From assembly GCF_050313795.1 (NCBI RefSeq), contig NZ_JBNPMC010000001.1, forward strand, positions 62,001 through 126,000: a stretch of 64,000 bases of DNA. Direction: 5' to 3'. The notes beneath the pieces were generated by a model that had not been told where the DNA came from, did not search any database, and saw only the letters and a program-made list of their open reading frames with translations. This DNA is from CAMBRQ01 sp945870325 (GTDB lineage Bacteria > Bacillota > Clostridia > Lachnospirales > Lachnospiraceae). Position 1 is the stretch's first letter. Each line of letters opens with the position of its first letter. Positions 1 to 8,006 of this stretch are shown here, one piece after another. The translations under genes and the position numbers were made by a program.

Positions 1-330
1 TCCAATCGTAAATGCTCCCATGCATGCGATATTGGCATCATTACTAAGACGTGCACGCTTTGCAGAATAGACATCCGAAAGCAGAGCTGCATATGCACCC
101 TTTACCTTGTTGGCCGCAATGGATACGCCAAGCCCGGTTCCGCAGATTAAGATTCCCCGATCATACTCCTTCGTCGCAACTGCCTCTGCCACCCGGATAG
201 CCACATTCGCATAGATCGGGTCCTCACTTCCGAAATCTGTCACTTCACCGTATCCCTTCTTTTCAATAAACTCGATCAATTCTTCTTTCGCCTGCTTGGC
301 ATTTGGATCACAACCGATTGCAATTTTCAT
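1..330 (-). CDS. rpiB: RpiB/LacA/LacB-family sugar-phosphate isomerase (3' part outside window)
   Basis: This reading frame starts at an ATG preceded by a GGAGGAAAAG ribosome site and runs off the left edge, so about 110 residues are visible. The protein opens MKIAIGCDPNAK and contains ILICGTGLGVSIAANK, the cysteine-bearing active-site strand of ribose-5-phosphate isomerase B, followed by SNDANIACMG, the family's HNDAN-like segment. The usual DHAG near the N-terminus is replaced by DPNA, so the substrate may be another pentose or hexose phosphate (RpiB, LacA and LacB share the fold). It would act in the cytoplasm on aldose/ketose phosphates. Family assignment is firm; substrate is not. Confidence 0.85.
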   Translation of the reverse strand, partial: MKIAIGCDPNAKQAKEELIEFIEKKGYGEVTDFGSEDPIYANVAIRVAEAVATKEYDRGILICGTGLGVSIAANKVKGAYAALLSDVYSAKRARLSNDANIACMGAFTIG

Positions 331-463
331 TTTCTTTTCCTCCATTTTCGATTTGTTTTGTTTTATCATTTTATCACTTGCGTTCTCATTTGTCTATAAT
401 TGTGTTTATTTTCGTTTATATTTTGTTTTTGTTAATTCAAAAGCAATCGCAACCCGCCAATTT

Positions 464-502
464 AAAAAAAGCCAAAAAAGTACCCTGCGCCACATTGGGT
501 AC
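464..502 (-). terminator. Rho-independent terminator after dapL
   Basis: On the minus strand GTACCC pairs with GGGTAC around an 11-nt loop and is followed by TTTTTTGGCTTTTTTT. This is a good intrinsic terminator for the glnA-dapL gene run. Confidence 0.7.
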
Positions 503-540
503 AGGGCATATGTCAATTAGGTACACCACATTTGCTAATT

Positions 541-575
541 GGGGACGTAGTAAAAGTGCATTTTACTACGTCCCC
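541..575. repeat. perfect 15-bp inverted repeat, REP-like hairpin
   Basis: GGGGACGTAGTAAAA and its exact reverse complement flank a 5-nt GTGCA loop. A T-run follows only on the plus strand, where no gene ends, so it does not serve dapL as a normal terminator. It looks like a short palindromic repetitive element lying between dapL and its terminator. No second copy was seen in this window. Confidence 0.6.
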
Positions 576-580
576 AACTA

Positions 581-1795
581 CTACATTTTTTTAATTCTTT
601 CAATTGCTGACACTGTATTCTCATAAGATCCAAACGCAGTCAACCGGAAATATCCCTCGCCGCTCGGTCCAAATCCAGATCCCGGAGTTCCCACAACATT
701 CGCATTCTCGAGCAGGTAATCGAAGAACTCCCAAGAACTCATTCCCTTCGGCGTCTCCAACCAGATATATGGTGCGTTAACACCGCCAGATACATTGTAC
801 CCAGCATCTTTCAATCCTTCATAAATTGTCTTTGCATTCTTCATGTAATAAGCAACCTGTTCTTTTAACTGTGCTTTTCCAGCCTCAGAATATACTGCTT
901 CTCCAGCCTTCTGCACGATATACGGCGCGCCGTTGTATTTGGTTCCATGACGTCTCGCCCAAAGAGAATGAAGCAAAACATCCCCACATTTTACATCTTT
1001 CGGAATGACAGTTGCACCAAGTCTTACTCCGGTGAACCCTGCATTCTTGGAGAAACTTCTAAGTTCAATCGCACAGGTTCTCGCACCCTCGCACTCATAG
1101 ATGGTGTGCGGCACGTTATCTTCAGAGATATACGCCTCATAAGCAGCATCATAGATGATAACCGCTCCCACTTTATTCGCATAGTCTACCCACTCCTGTA
1201 GCTGATTCTTCGTAATTGTAGATCCCGTAGGATTGTTTGGGAAACACAGGTAGATGATATCTGGTGTCTCTGCCGGAAGTTCCGGCGCAAAACCTGTATC
1301 TTTAGTACATGGCATATAAATGACATCACTCCATGTCTCTGCTTTCGGATCGTAAGTTCCCGTACGTCCTGCCATAACGTTCGTATCAACGTATACCGGA
1401 TATACCGGGTCACAAACGGCGATCTTATTATCTTTTGCAAATATCTCCTGGATGTTACCAGAATCACATTTTGCTCCATCAGAGATAAATATCTCATCTG
1501 CCTTGATATCGCAGCCTTTATCCTGATAATCATTCTTCGCCATTACGCTTCTTAAGAATTCATAGCCAAGATCCGGCGCATAGCCATGAAAGGTCTCTGC
1601 ATGCGCCATCTCATCAACCGCACTGTGCAGCGCTTCAATAATTGCCGGCGCCAATGGCTGTGTTACATCCCCGATTCCAAGCCGGATAATACTTTTATCC
1701 GGATTCGCTGCCTGGAATGCTGCTACTTTCTTACCTATCGTCGAGAAGAGATAACTCCCCGGTAATTTTAGATAGTCTTCATTTACTTTAAACAT
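581..1795 (-). CDS. dapL: LL-diaminopimelate aminotransferase
   Basis: A 404-residue PLP-dependent fold-type I aminotransferase that converts tetrahydrodipicolinate plus glutamate to LL-2,6-diaminopimelate, bypassing the succinylase or acetylase branch of lysine/peptidoglycan-precursor synthesis. The PLP lysine is K250 in SFSKNAGFTGVRLG. The PNNPTG motif at about 186-191 and the opening NEDYLKLPGSYLF are typical of DapL, and the length matches the family. The start has an AAAGGAG site. It lies 24 bp after dapF, the next enzyme of the pathway, in the glnA - ANTAR - dapF - dapL run, which supports the DapL call over other class I aminotransferases. Confidence 0.95.
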   Translation of the reverse strand: MFKVNEDYLKLPGSYLFSTIGKKVAAFQAANPDKSIIRLGIGDVTQPLAPAIIEALHSAVDEMAHAETFHGYAPDLGYEFLRSVMAKNDYQDKGCDIKADEIFISDGAKCDSGNIQEIFAKDNKIAVCDPVYPVYVDTNVMAGRTGTYDPKAETWSDVIYMPCTKDTGFAPELPAETPDIIYLCFPNNPTGSTITKNQLQEWVDYANKVGAVIIYDAAYEAYISEDNVPHTIYECEGARTCAIELRSFSKNAGFTGVRLGATVIPKDVKCGDVLLHSLWARRHGTKYNGAPYIVQKAGEAVYSEAGKAQLKEQVAYYMKNAKTIYEGLKDAGYNVSGGVNAPYIWLETPKGMSSWEFFDYLLENANVVGTPGSGFGPSGEGYFRLTAFGSYENTVSAIERIKKM

Positions 1796-1819
1796 TCTTC
1801 TAACTCCTTTATATATTCT

Positions 1820-2665
1820 TTATATTTCAATCTCACCATCGAACACTGTAGTTGCCGGACCGGTCATATACACCTTATTCACTTCCCGATCCCACTCAAT
1901 CTTCAAATCTCCACCTAATAATCGAATCGTAACCTCATGATCCGTCAGTCCATTCAGAATACTTGCAACAGCCACCGCACAGGCACCCGTTCCACATGCA
2001 AGAGTCTCTCCTGAACCTCTCTCCCACACACGCATCTCTACCGTCTTACGATCAATCACCCTCGCGAATTCCGTATTGATTCTCTTCGGGAATCTCTCAT
2101 GATTCTCAAACTTCGGACCAATCTTCTCGATATCCAGCCCCTTCACATCCTCGATATAGACCACCGCATGCGGATTCCCCATAGACACACCTGTCATATG
2201 ATATTCTGTTCCATCCACTACAATTACTTCATCAACTACCTGATCTGCTTCCCAACCTTCTTCCATCTCGATTGGAATCGCTTCCGCCCTAAGTTCCGGC
2301 GTGCCCATATCCACCTTCACAAGCGCAACCTTGCCGCAGGCAACCATAAGATCAAGATACTTAATCCCACCAAGTGTCTCCACCGAGATGCTGGTCTTAT
2401 CTGTCAGTCCATAATCATACACATACTTCGCTACACAACGGATTCCATTGCCACACATCTCACCTCTGGAACCGTCCGCATTATACATCTCCATCTCGAA
2501 ATCTGCCACCTTCGATGGGTTAATCATAATCAATCCATCCGAGCCAATCCCAAGGTGCCGATCACTTACATACTTTGCCACCTCCGGCGGGTTCTCAATC
2601 TTCTCCTTAAAGCAATTCACATAGACATAGTCATTACCAAGTCCATGCATCTTCGTGAATCTCAC
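1820..2665 (-). CDS. dapF: diaminopimelate epimerase
   Basis: A 281-residue epimerase that interconverts LL- and meso-diaminopimelate by a two-cysteine proton relay. Both catalytic cysteines are present: C71 in EMCGNGIRC and C224 in LACGTGACA. The two-domain length and the N-terminal KMHGLGNDY are typical. The start is a GTG with a GGAGAGTGGGAG site. It is followed by dapL, so the two genes supply consecutive steps toward lysine and meso-DAP for the cell wall. Nothing looks damaged. Confidence 0.96.
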   Translation of the reverse strand: MRFTKMHGLGNDYVYVNCFKEKIENPPEVAKYVSDRHLGIGSDGLIMINPSKVADFEMEMYNADGSRGEMCGNGIRCVAKYVYDYGLTDKTSISVETLGGIKYLDLMVACGKVALVKVDMGTPELRAEAIPIEMEEGWEADQVVDEVIVVDGTEYHMTGVSMGNPHAVVYIEDVKGLDIEKIGPKFENHERFPKRINTEFARVIDRKTVEMRVWERGSGETLACGTGACAVAVASILNGLTDHEVTIRLLGGDLKIEWDREVNKVYMTGPATTVFDGEIEI

Positions 2666-2712
2666 ACTCCCACTCTCCTTCCATCTTTTGATTCTCTATT
2701 ATAATTCCGCTA

Positions 2713-3261
2713 TTATTCTGACATAATACTCAGCACCATCTCTGCCGTCTCAACCATATTCGTCCCGCTGTCCATGCTGCTCTTCTGAAGATATCTATGC
2801 GCTTCTGCCTCCGTCATGTTATTACGTGCCATCAACAGCTCCTTTGCTTTCGTTATCAACGCTTTCTGTTCGGAGTTCCGGTTCTTTTGCTCCAGTTTTC
2901 GCTTCTTACGCCTTCGGTCGACCGTCCGCAGCATCATATCCATCGTGTTCATCAGATCATACACCTTAATCGGCATTGACAAGCCCACAACACCCTCTAT
3001 GCCGCCCTCGCTCCATTTATCCGCAGACGCGATCAGAAGCATCTCGAAAGTCTTCGGCAGGTATTCCCGAAGTTCCGTATACATCATATCCTTCAGTTTA
3101 TAGCCACATACCACAATTCCCTCATCTACAGTATCCGCGTAATTCATCGCCTGAGCACCCGTAGTAGCCACTCCGGTTACATCCATTCCGCCCCGCACTA
3201 ATAGGTTGCGAATATTGGTTGCGTTATCCTTATTGGGAAATACAACAATAATACCAACCAA
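2713..3261 (-). CDS. ANTAR-domain response regulator (putative antiterminator)
   Basis: About 182 residues: an N-terminal receiver-like domain (1-115), a basic helical linker (RRRKKRKLEQK) and a C-terminal ANTAR domain with the typical KAKELLMARNNMTEAEAHRYLQ helix pair. ANTAR domains bind paired RNA hairpins and prevent transcription termination. The receiver appears degenerate: no clear phospho-acceptor Asp is seen at the end of strand 3 (GIVVCGYKL). The gene directly follows glnA, whose leader holds a terminator-like hairpin, so control of glnA is plausible. A GTG lies immediately against the AGGAGGT site, so the TTG six bases further on, with correct spacing, was chosen as start. Confidence 0.85.
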   Translation of the reverse strand: MVGIIVVFPNKDNATNIRNLLVRGGMDVTGVATTGAQAMNYADTVDEGIVVCGYKLKDMMYTELREYLPKTFEMLLIASADKWSEGGIEGVVGLSMPIKVYDLMNTMDMMLRTVDRRRKKRKLEQKNRNSEQKALITKAKELLMARNNMTEAEAHRYLQKSSMDSGTNMVETAEMVLSIMSE

Positions 3262-3321
3262 ACTCACACCTCCTGTTATTCTCAGTCTTCACTCTATTGT
3301 GTCTGCCTTAAAAGAAAATGT

Positions 3322-4653
3322 CTACATACGGTGTAAATATTTCCCCAGTTCCCATTCTGTAACCTGCGCGCGGTAATCTGCGTACTCTTTATTCTTCGCC
3401 TTAAGATATTTTCTTGATAAATCCTCACCAAGAACTGCCTGAATATACTCATCCTTCTCGAATTCCTTCGCCGCCTCACGAAGACTTCTCGGAAGCGATT
3501 CGATCCCCGCCTCTTTTCTCTGTTCGGCCGTCATCTCGAAGATATTGCAATCAATACTCTGCGGCGGCATGATCTCATTCTTAATACCATCCAGACCTGC
3601 TGCCAGGCACACCGCCAGCGCAAGATATGGGTTCGCACACGGATCCGGGCTTCTAAGTTCAATCTTTGCATTGTCCCCGCACATTGCAGGCACGCGGATC
3701 AAAGGCGTCCGGTTTTTCGCAGACCACGCAATATATACAGGTGCCTCATATCCCGGCACAAGCCTCTTGTATGAATTCACGATCGGATTCGTAATGAAAC
3801 TGATCGCCTTCATATGCTTCATGATACCGCCGATAAAGTAATATGCCTCCTTGCTCAGCCCCCTCTCATCCTTCGGATCGGAGAATGCATTCATACCATC
3901 TCTGCTCAGAGACATATTCGTATGCATGCCAGAGCCATTTACACCGTATTTCGGTTTGGGCATAAATGTTGCATGAAGCCCGTGGCGCTTTGCAATCGTC
4001 TTCACTACTAACTTAAACGTCATAATATTATCAGCAGTTGCCAATGCTTCATCATATCTGAAATCAATCTCATGCTGTGCCGGCGCCAGTTCATGGTGGG
4101 ACGATTCCACAACGAATCCCATATCCTCCAGTGTCAGCACCATATCCCTGCGCGCATTCTCTCCAAGATCCAGAGGTCCCAGATCAAAATACGTTGCACT
4201 TTCATGGGAGAGCGTTGTCGGAATCCCATCTTCATCCGTATGGAACAGGAAGAATTCACATTCCGGTCCTACATTGAACTCATATCCCATCTCCTTAGCC
4301 TCTGCCATTACTTTCTTCAGGATATATCTCGGATCACTCGCAAAAGCCGTTCCATCCGGCTTATACACATCACAGATCAACCTTGCAACCTTCCCCTGCT
4401 GCGGTCTCCATGGAAATATCTCAAAAGTATCCAGATCCGGATAAAGGTACATATCTGAATCCTCGACTCTGGCAAATCCTTCTATAGAAGATCCATCAAA
4501 CATAATCTGGTTATCCAACGCTTTCGGAAGCTGGCTGGTCGTAATCGCAACATTCTTCATGGTTCCAAAGATATCTGTAAACTGAAGACGGATGAACCCC
4601 ACATCCTCTTCCTCCACCATCCTTAAGACATCCTCTCTCGTGTAATTATTCAT
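3322..4653 (-). CDS. glnA: glutamine synthetase, type I
   Basis: A 443-residue GSI enzyme forming glutamine from glutamate, ammonia and ATP in the cytoplasm. Motifs include FDGSSIEGF near residue 50, the metal-binding GPECEFFLF, NGSGMHTNMSL, and NRTPLIRVP with the substrate-binding arginine. The chosen ATG has a strong AGGAGGG site; a longer in-frame extension would read back into the leader. It heads the glnA - ANTAR - dapF - dapL series. The leader holds a consensus promoter and a hairpin with a T-rich tail, suggesting attenuation by the adjacent ANTAR protein in response to nitrogen status. Confidence 0.96.
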   Translation of the reverse strand: MNNYTREDVLRMVEEEDVGFIRLQFTDIFGTMKNVAITTSQLPKALDNQIMFDGSSIEGFARVEDSDMYLYPDLDTFEIFPWRPQQGKVARLICDVYKPDGTAFASDPRYILKKVMAEAKEMGYEFNVGPECEFFLFHTDEDGIPTTLSHESATYFDLGPLDLGENARRDMVLTLEDMGFVVESSHHELAPAQHEIDFRYDEALATADNIMTFKLVVKTIAKRHGLHATFMPKPKYGVNGSGMHTNMSLSRDGMNAFSDPKDERGLSKEAYYFIGGIMKHMKAISFITNPIVNSYKRLVPGYEAPVYIAWSAKNRTPLIRVPAMCGDNAKIELRSPDPCANPYLALAVCLAAGLDGIKNEIMPPQSIDCNIFEMTAEQRKEAGIESLPRSLREAAKEFEKDEYIQAVLGEDLSRKYLKAKNKEYADYRAQVTEWELGKYLHRM

Positions 4654-4717
4654 TACATTTCCCTCCTGACCTAAATATATGTAATTATCACACAATTCCT
4701 GGTTCTATATAAAAATG

Positions 4718-4745
4718 GGCGCTCTCATGCCATGATGAAAACGCC
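4718..4745 (-). promoter_or_regulatory. glnA leader hairpin, candidate ANTAR-controlled attenuator
   Basis: On the minus strand an 11-bp stem (GGCGTTTTCAT with ATGAGAGCGCC, three G-U pairs) closes a 6-nt loop CATGGC and is followed by CATTTTTATAT. A hexaloop stem with a terminator tail between promoter and glnA is the arrangement expected for ANTAR antitermination. The loop starts with C rather than the A of the described consensus; position 4 is the expected G. Confidence 0.55.
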
Positions 4746-4762
4746 TTTGTCTTACACACTAG

Positions 4763-4792
4763 ATTATAGAATAGAGAAAGGCACTTTGTCAA
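4763..4792 (-). promoter_or_regulatory. sigma-A-type promoter of glnA
   Basis: TTGACA and TATAAT, both perfect consensus, are separated by 18 bp and read toward glnA. Transcription would start about 10-15 nt before the leader hairpin. Confidence 0.75.
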
Positions 4793-4827
4793 CGTGACAA
4801 AATGCCCAACTTTCCTCAAATAATGCT

Positions 4828-5037
4828 CTATTCTTCGTCACCTAACCAGTATCCGTCATCTGACTGAACATAGGAATTGCCATTATTATTGCCGCAACTG
4901 ATTCCTGCTTTGATCGGCGCGATCAAAAAACCATATACCACACCCAATAATACCGCACAAATAATCATCAGCGCTTTCTCTGCCGGTGTCCAGTCTCTTT
5001 TCATGAATTCCTTGATATTCTCCCATACTTCTCTCAT
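4828..5037 (-). CDS. small single-TM membrane protein, unknown function
   Basis: A 69-residue protein with an AGGAGGATGCG ribosome site 5 nt from the ATG. An amphipathic, charged N-terminus (EVWENIKEFMKRDWTPAEK) is followed by one hydrophobic helix at about 24-44 (LMIICAVLLGVVYGFLIAPI) and a short tail rich in Asn, Gly, Asp and Tyr. I do not recognise the family. The good ribosome site, high-quality TM segment and lack of an alternative frame support a real gene. It lies upstream of glnA on the same strand but the glnA promoter lies between them. Confidence 0.65.
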   Translation of the reverse strand: MREVWENIKEFMKRDWTPAEKALMIICAVLLGVVYGFLIAPIKAGISCGNNNGNSYVQSDDGYWLGDEE

Positions 5038-5145
5038 AGACGCATCCTCCTTATCCTAATTATACTCGTCACATATCAGTTCTGCATTGCCGTAAATCCA
5101 TTATAGCAGATATCCATAATTAACAAAAGCAATAATTATTAATAA

Positions 5146-5174
5146 TTGAAAAACCGTCTCATCTCTGATAGAAT
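5146..5174 (+). promoter_or_regulatory. promoter of pduL
   Basis: TTGAAA and TAGAAT with 17-bp spacing, about 26 bp before the start codon and followed by a GAGGTGAT ribosome site. Confidence 0.55.
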
Positions 5175-5199
5175 AGGGTTATTCTACGAATGAGGTGAT

Positions 5200-5850
5200 A
5201 TGATTATGGGACTTGCAATTCCAATTGAGACGAGCGCGCGCCACATACATCTGTGCCGCGAAGATTTTAATATATTATTCGGAGAAGACCGTGACCTGAC
5301 CTTTAAGGCTGAATTAAGCCAGCCCGGACAGTATGTCTGCAAAGAGCGCCTTGCTGTCAGAGGACCAAAAGGCTCTTTCGAAAAAATCGCTGTACTTGGT
5401 CCTTTTCGTAACGAGACGCAGGTAGAGATCTCCATGACTGACTCCCGTAAACTTGGAATTCCCGGTATGATCCGTCAGTCCGGCGATACACAAGGAACTC
5501 CGGGGTGTATATTGGAAGGACCTAACGGAAGCATCGAACTGGATCATGGTGTTATTGTAGCCAAGAGGCATATACATATGACCCCGGTACAGGCAATTCA
5601 GTTGAATGTGAAAGATAATGACGAAGTCTTCGTTATTATGGAAAGTTTTGAGCGTTCCCTGATATTCGCAGATGTGGTTGTCCGGGTGCACCCGAACTTC
5701 GCCCTGGCAATGCATGTGGATACGGATGAAGCGAACGCATTTGCCAATGACAATCATCCTACCGGCGCTCTTTTGAAACTCTTTGGAGGACGGACTTATA
5801 ATCTTCAGAAGTGGGCAGAAGAATTACAGAATGGAATTAATAGATTCTGA
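5200..5850 (+). CDS. pduL: PduL-type phosphate acyltransferase (phosphotransacylase)
   Basis: A 216-residue protein of the PduL family, which transfers acyl groups between CoA and phosphate and in anaerobes replaces Pta for acetyl phosphate and ATP formation. The duplicated metal-binding motifs are visible: SARHIHLCREDF near 12-23 and AKRHIHMTPVQA near 125-136, plus the D-T-D-E-A-N-A segment near 183-189 and HPTGALLKLFG near the C-terminus. No shell-protein or diol-dehydratase genes are nearby and no encapsulation peptide is obvious, so a free cytosolic role in acetate or propionate formation is more likely than a microcompartment role. Confidence 0.88.
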   Translation: MIMGLAIPIETSARHIHLCREDFNILFGEDRDLTFKAELSQPGQYVCKERLAVRGPKGSFEKIAVLGPFRNETQVEISMTDSRKLGIPGMIRQSGDTQGTPGCILEGPNGSIELDHGVIVAKRHIHMTPVQAIQLNVKDNDEVFVIMESFERSLIFADVVVRVHPNFALAMHVDTDEANAFANDNHPTGALLKLFGGRTYNLQKWAEELQNGINRF

Positions 5851-5874
5851 GCGTCTATATAAGGAATTTTACAG

Positions 5875-5932
5875 AAACGGATTCCAATATTCGGCAGCAT
5901 TCTGTCACGCACCAAATATTAGAATCCGTTTT
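5875..5932. terminator. bidirectional terminator between pduL and the TM1266-like gene
   Basis: AAACGGATTCCAATATT pairs with AATATTAGAATCCGTTT (one mismatch) around an inner GCAGCATTCTGTC hairpin; T-rich sequence follows on both strands. It sits between two convergent genes. Confidence 0.75.
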
Positions 5933-5953
5933 CATAAAATAACTTTACTGTTA

Positions 5954-6199
5954 TTACATCTTTGCTGTCAGAGTCTTTGCACTAACCCCTTCAAGCATTC
6001 CCAGTTTGCCAGACAAGGAACTCGTTGCGTCCCCCGGTGCATCCAGCACCACGCTGATGATCGAGATTCCACGCTCTCTATAGGGAATCCCCATCCGCCC
6101 CACAATATACTGACGGAACTCATGAAGCAATTCATTTACCGCCCCTGCAGCCTCTTCATTTTTTATAATAATGCTGATTACAGACACTCTGCTATCCAT
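5954..6199 (-). CDS. TM1266-family putative iron-only hydrogenase system regulator
   Basis: An 81-residue ACT/NikR-C-like domain protein. The opening SRVSVISIIIKN, the pattern NELLHEFRQYIVGRMGIPYRE and the closing GKLGMLEGVSAKTLT match the small TM1266 family that travels with [FeFe]-hydrogenase maturation genes in anaerobes. No DNA-binding domain is present, so it would act through a partner or as a small ligand sensor. A GAAAGGATATAGAG ribosome site precedes the ATG. No hydrogenase gene lies in the window, so the role rests on family resemblance only. Confidence 0.8.
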   Translation of the reverse strand: MDSRVSVISIIIKNEEAAGAVNELLHEFRQYIVGRMGIPYRERGISIISVVLDAPGDATSSLSGKLGMLEGVSAKTLTAKM

Positions 6200-6298
6200 C
6201 TCTATATCCTTTCTACTATATTGTCTCTATGAATTCGGAAATCGAATTCATTATAACACAGTTTGCCTGCCATGCGTACAGAATCTCTGACACACACC

Positions 6299-7072
6299 TT
6301 AAATATTCTTAATCTGTCGCCCTGTCACATCCATATGGTATTCATCCGTATAGATCAATTCCGATACCGGAACAATCCGATACCCTTTATCTTCCAAGCC
6401 ATTGATCAGCCTTTCTAATGCCTCTACTGTATATTTCGCCCCATTATGGCATAGGATGATCGCCCCATTTTTCAATTCCTTATGTCCAAGAACTGTATCT
6501 ACAATATTATCTGCTCCATAATCCTTCCAATCCAGGCTATCCACAGACCATTCAATCGGAAAATACCCGCACTCCTGTACACTTTGGATTACAGTATCGT
6601 CATAATCACCATAGGGCGGACGGAAAAGTTTCATGTCTGTACCAGTCAGTTCTTTGACCTTCTCATGCACCTTCATGACCTCCAACTTCTGTTCTTCCTT
6701 GCTCAACTCGGACATATTCTTGTGATTCTCACTGTGATTGCCAAGGTCATGCCCTGCTGCCAGAATCTTTTTCACATCCTCCGGATACTTCTCAACCCAT
6801 CCCCCGGTCATAAAAAAAGTGGCATGTATCCCATGCTCCTCCAGAATCCTAAGGATTTCCTCCGTCTGTTCATTCTCCCACGCTGCATCAAAGGTCAGCG
6901 CCACCTTCTTTTCTTCCGTCTCCACGGAGTAGATCGGAAGTTCTCTGCCATTTACATTACTGGAAATCGTCACATAGCCGGACAGGTATTTGAAAGATCC
7001 TGCCAGGGCAATCACCAGTGTCAGGGCAAGGACGCAGGTATTCTTCCATTTTCTCTTATTTTCTTCTTTCAT
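6299..7072 (-). CDS. polysaccharide deacetylase (CE4), PdaB-like
   Basis: A 257-residue extracytoplasmic protein: one N-terminal TM/signal anchor (NTCVLALTLVIALAGSF) and a NodB/CE4 domain from about 60. The metal and catalytic motifs appear as ALTFDAAWE, HSENH (the H-x3-H metal pair) and RPPYGDYD, with a late LCHNG. The TFDAAW in place of TFDDG and the overall size fit the PdaB/YlxY sporulation-type group, which acts on peptidoglycan or related glycans outside the membrane. The ATG with GGAG upstream was preferred to an upstream GTG 20 codons earlier, which lacks a ribosome site. It is monocistronic. Confidence 0.85.
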   Translation of the reverse strand: MKEENKRKWKNTCVLALTLVIALAGSFKYLSGYVTISSNVNGRELPIYSVETEEKKVALTFDAAWENEQTEEILRILEEHGIHATFFMTGGWVEKYPEDVKKILAAGHDLGNHSENHKNMSELSKEEQKLEVMKVHEKVKELTGTDMKLFRPPYGDYDDTVIQSVQECGYFPIEWSVDSLDWKDYGADNIVDTVLGHKELKNGAIILCHNGAKYTVEALERLINGLEDKGYRIVPVSELIYTDEYHMDVTGRQIKNI

Positions 7073-7195
7073 AGATATCTCCAGACATATGCCTTTATTT
7101 ATAGTGTATGTGTTCCCAGAGAATCCAAACACAAATTTTACCCCTCAAAGTACCATTAAATGTTATAATACCTGTGTATAAAAATTATTAGTTAA

Positions 7196-7901
7196 AAGGA
7201 GCAAGAAACCCCTTCACACAATAGATATGAAAAAATCATTCATAATATATTATATACATTAAGCATATTGCTCATAGCCACTGGGCTGGCATTCTTATTT
7301 TTTCATTTTGTACGGGATAATTCTGCCAATATTGCCTTGATTTACATACTCGCGCTCATCCTGATCTCGAGACATACTACCGGCTATCTATATGACATTC
7401 TGTCCGCTCTGTTCTGCGTAATATTCATTAACGGATGTTTTACATACCCATTCTTTGAAGTGAATTTTACGCTGAGCGGATATCCGATTACTTTTATCTG
7501 TATGCTGATCATTACAATCACAACCAGCGCCATGACCACACGGCTCAAAAAACAGGATGAGATCATTGCCGAAAGAGAGCGAAAACTAAACGAAGTGGAG
7601 AAAGAGCGAATCTGTGCCAACCTGCTGCGTGCAGTGTCCCACGATCTTCGCTTCCATCCATATCTCTACACCAGAATATATCCTGATGATCCCTATGGAT
7701 CCTCTCCTGACCGAGCAGACCCTAATCAATCTTCTGAAGAATGCTCTCGTGCATTCCGAGAGTACCGAACCTGTAGAATTAATCATTACCGAAAGCGAAC
7801 ATGCCGTCACATTCCACGTAGTGAATTATGGGAAAGGCATTGACAGTTCTGTTAAGAACAACTTCAAGTTCTGTTCATTTTATCTATATCTGCTAAAATG
7901 A
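7196..7901 (+). pseudogene. kdpD: remnant of kdpD-type sensor histidine kinase
   Basis: The frame from about 7196 reads RYEKIIHN followed by TM helices and ends in the phospho-acceptor box LLRAVSHDLR near 7650. The matching downstream part, with the N-box INLLKNALVHSES and VNYGKGID, is found in a different frame from about 7661 to 7900. The region between the H-box and N-box (roughly 80 residues), the N-terminal KdpD/UspA half and the last ATP-binding motifs are missing, and there is no good start codon. The sequence still reads like KdpD on both sides of the break. No kdpABC or kdpE is seen here. Clearly non-functional as a kinase. Confidence 0.85.
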
Positions 7902-7948
7902 AGGAGAAGGTGGCATATCTTAATAAAGCCTCATTCATGATTCTCTCA

Positions 7949-7980
7949 AAAAGAGGATGCGCCAAAACGCATCCTCTTTT
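7949..7980. terminator. bidirectional terminator
   Basis: A perfect 13-bp stem (AAAAGAGGATGCG and its complement) with a 6-nt loop and flanking A/T runs lies between the kdpD remnant and the convergent transporter gene. Confidence 0.85.
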
Positions 7981-8006
7981 ATGCTATCATTCAATGAGCC
8001 TCCATG

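Noticed and set aside
505..516. GGCATATGTCAA half-site downstream of dapL, as in the 12-8-12 operator
   Set aside because: No partner half-site at the right distance and no promoter nearby; probably chance.
2099..2704. 201-codon open frame on the plus strand
   Set aside because: Antisense to dapF, low-complexity His/Ile-rich composition and no ribosome site; a shadow of the real gene.
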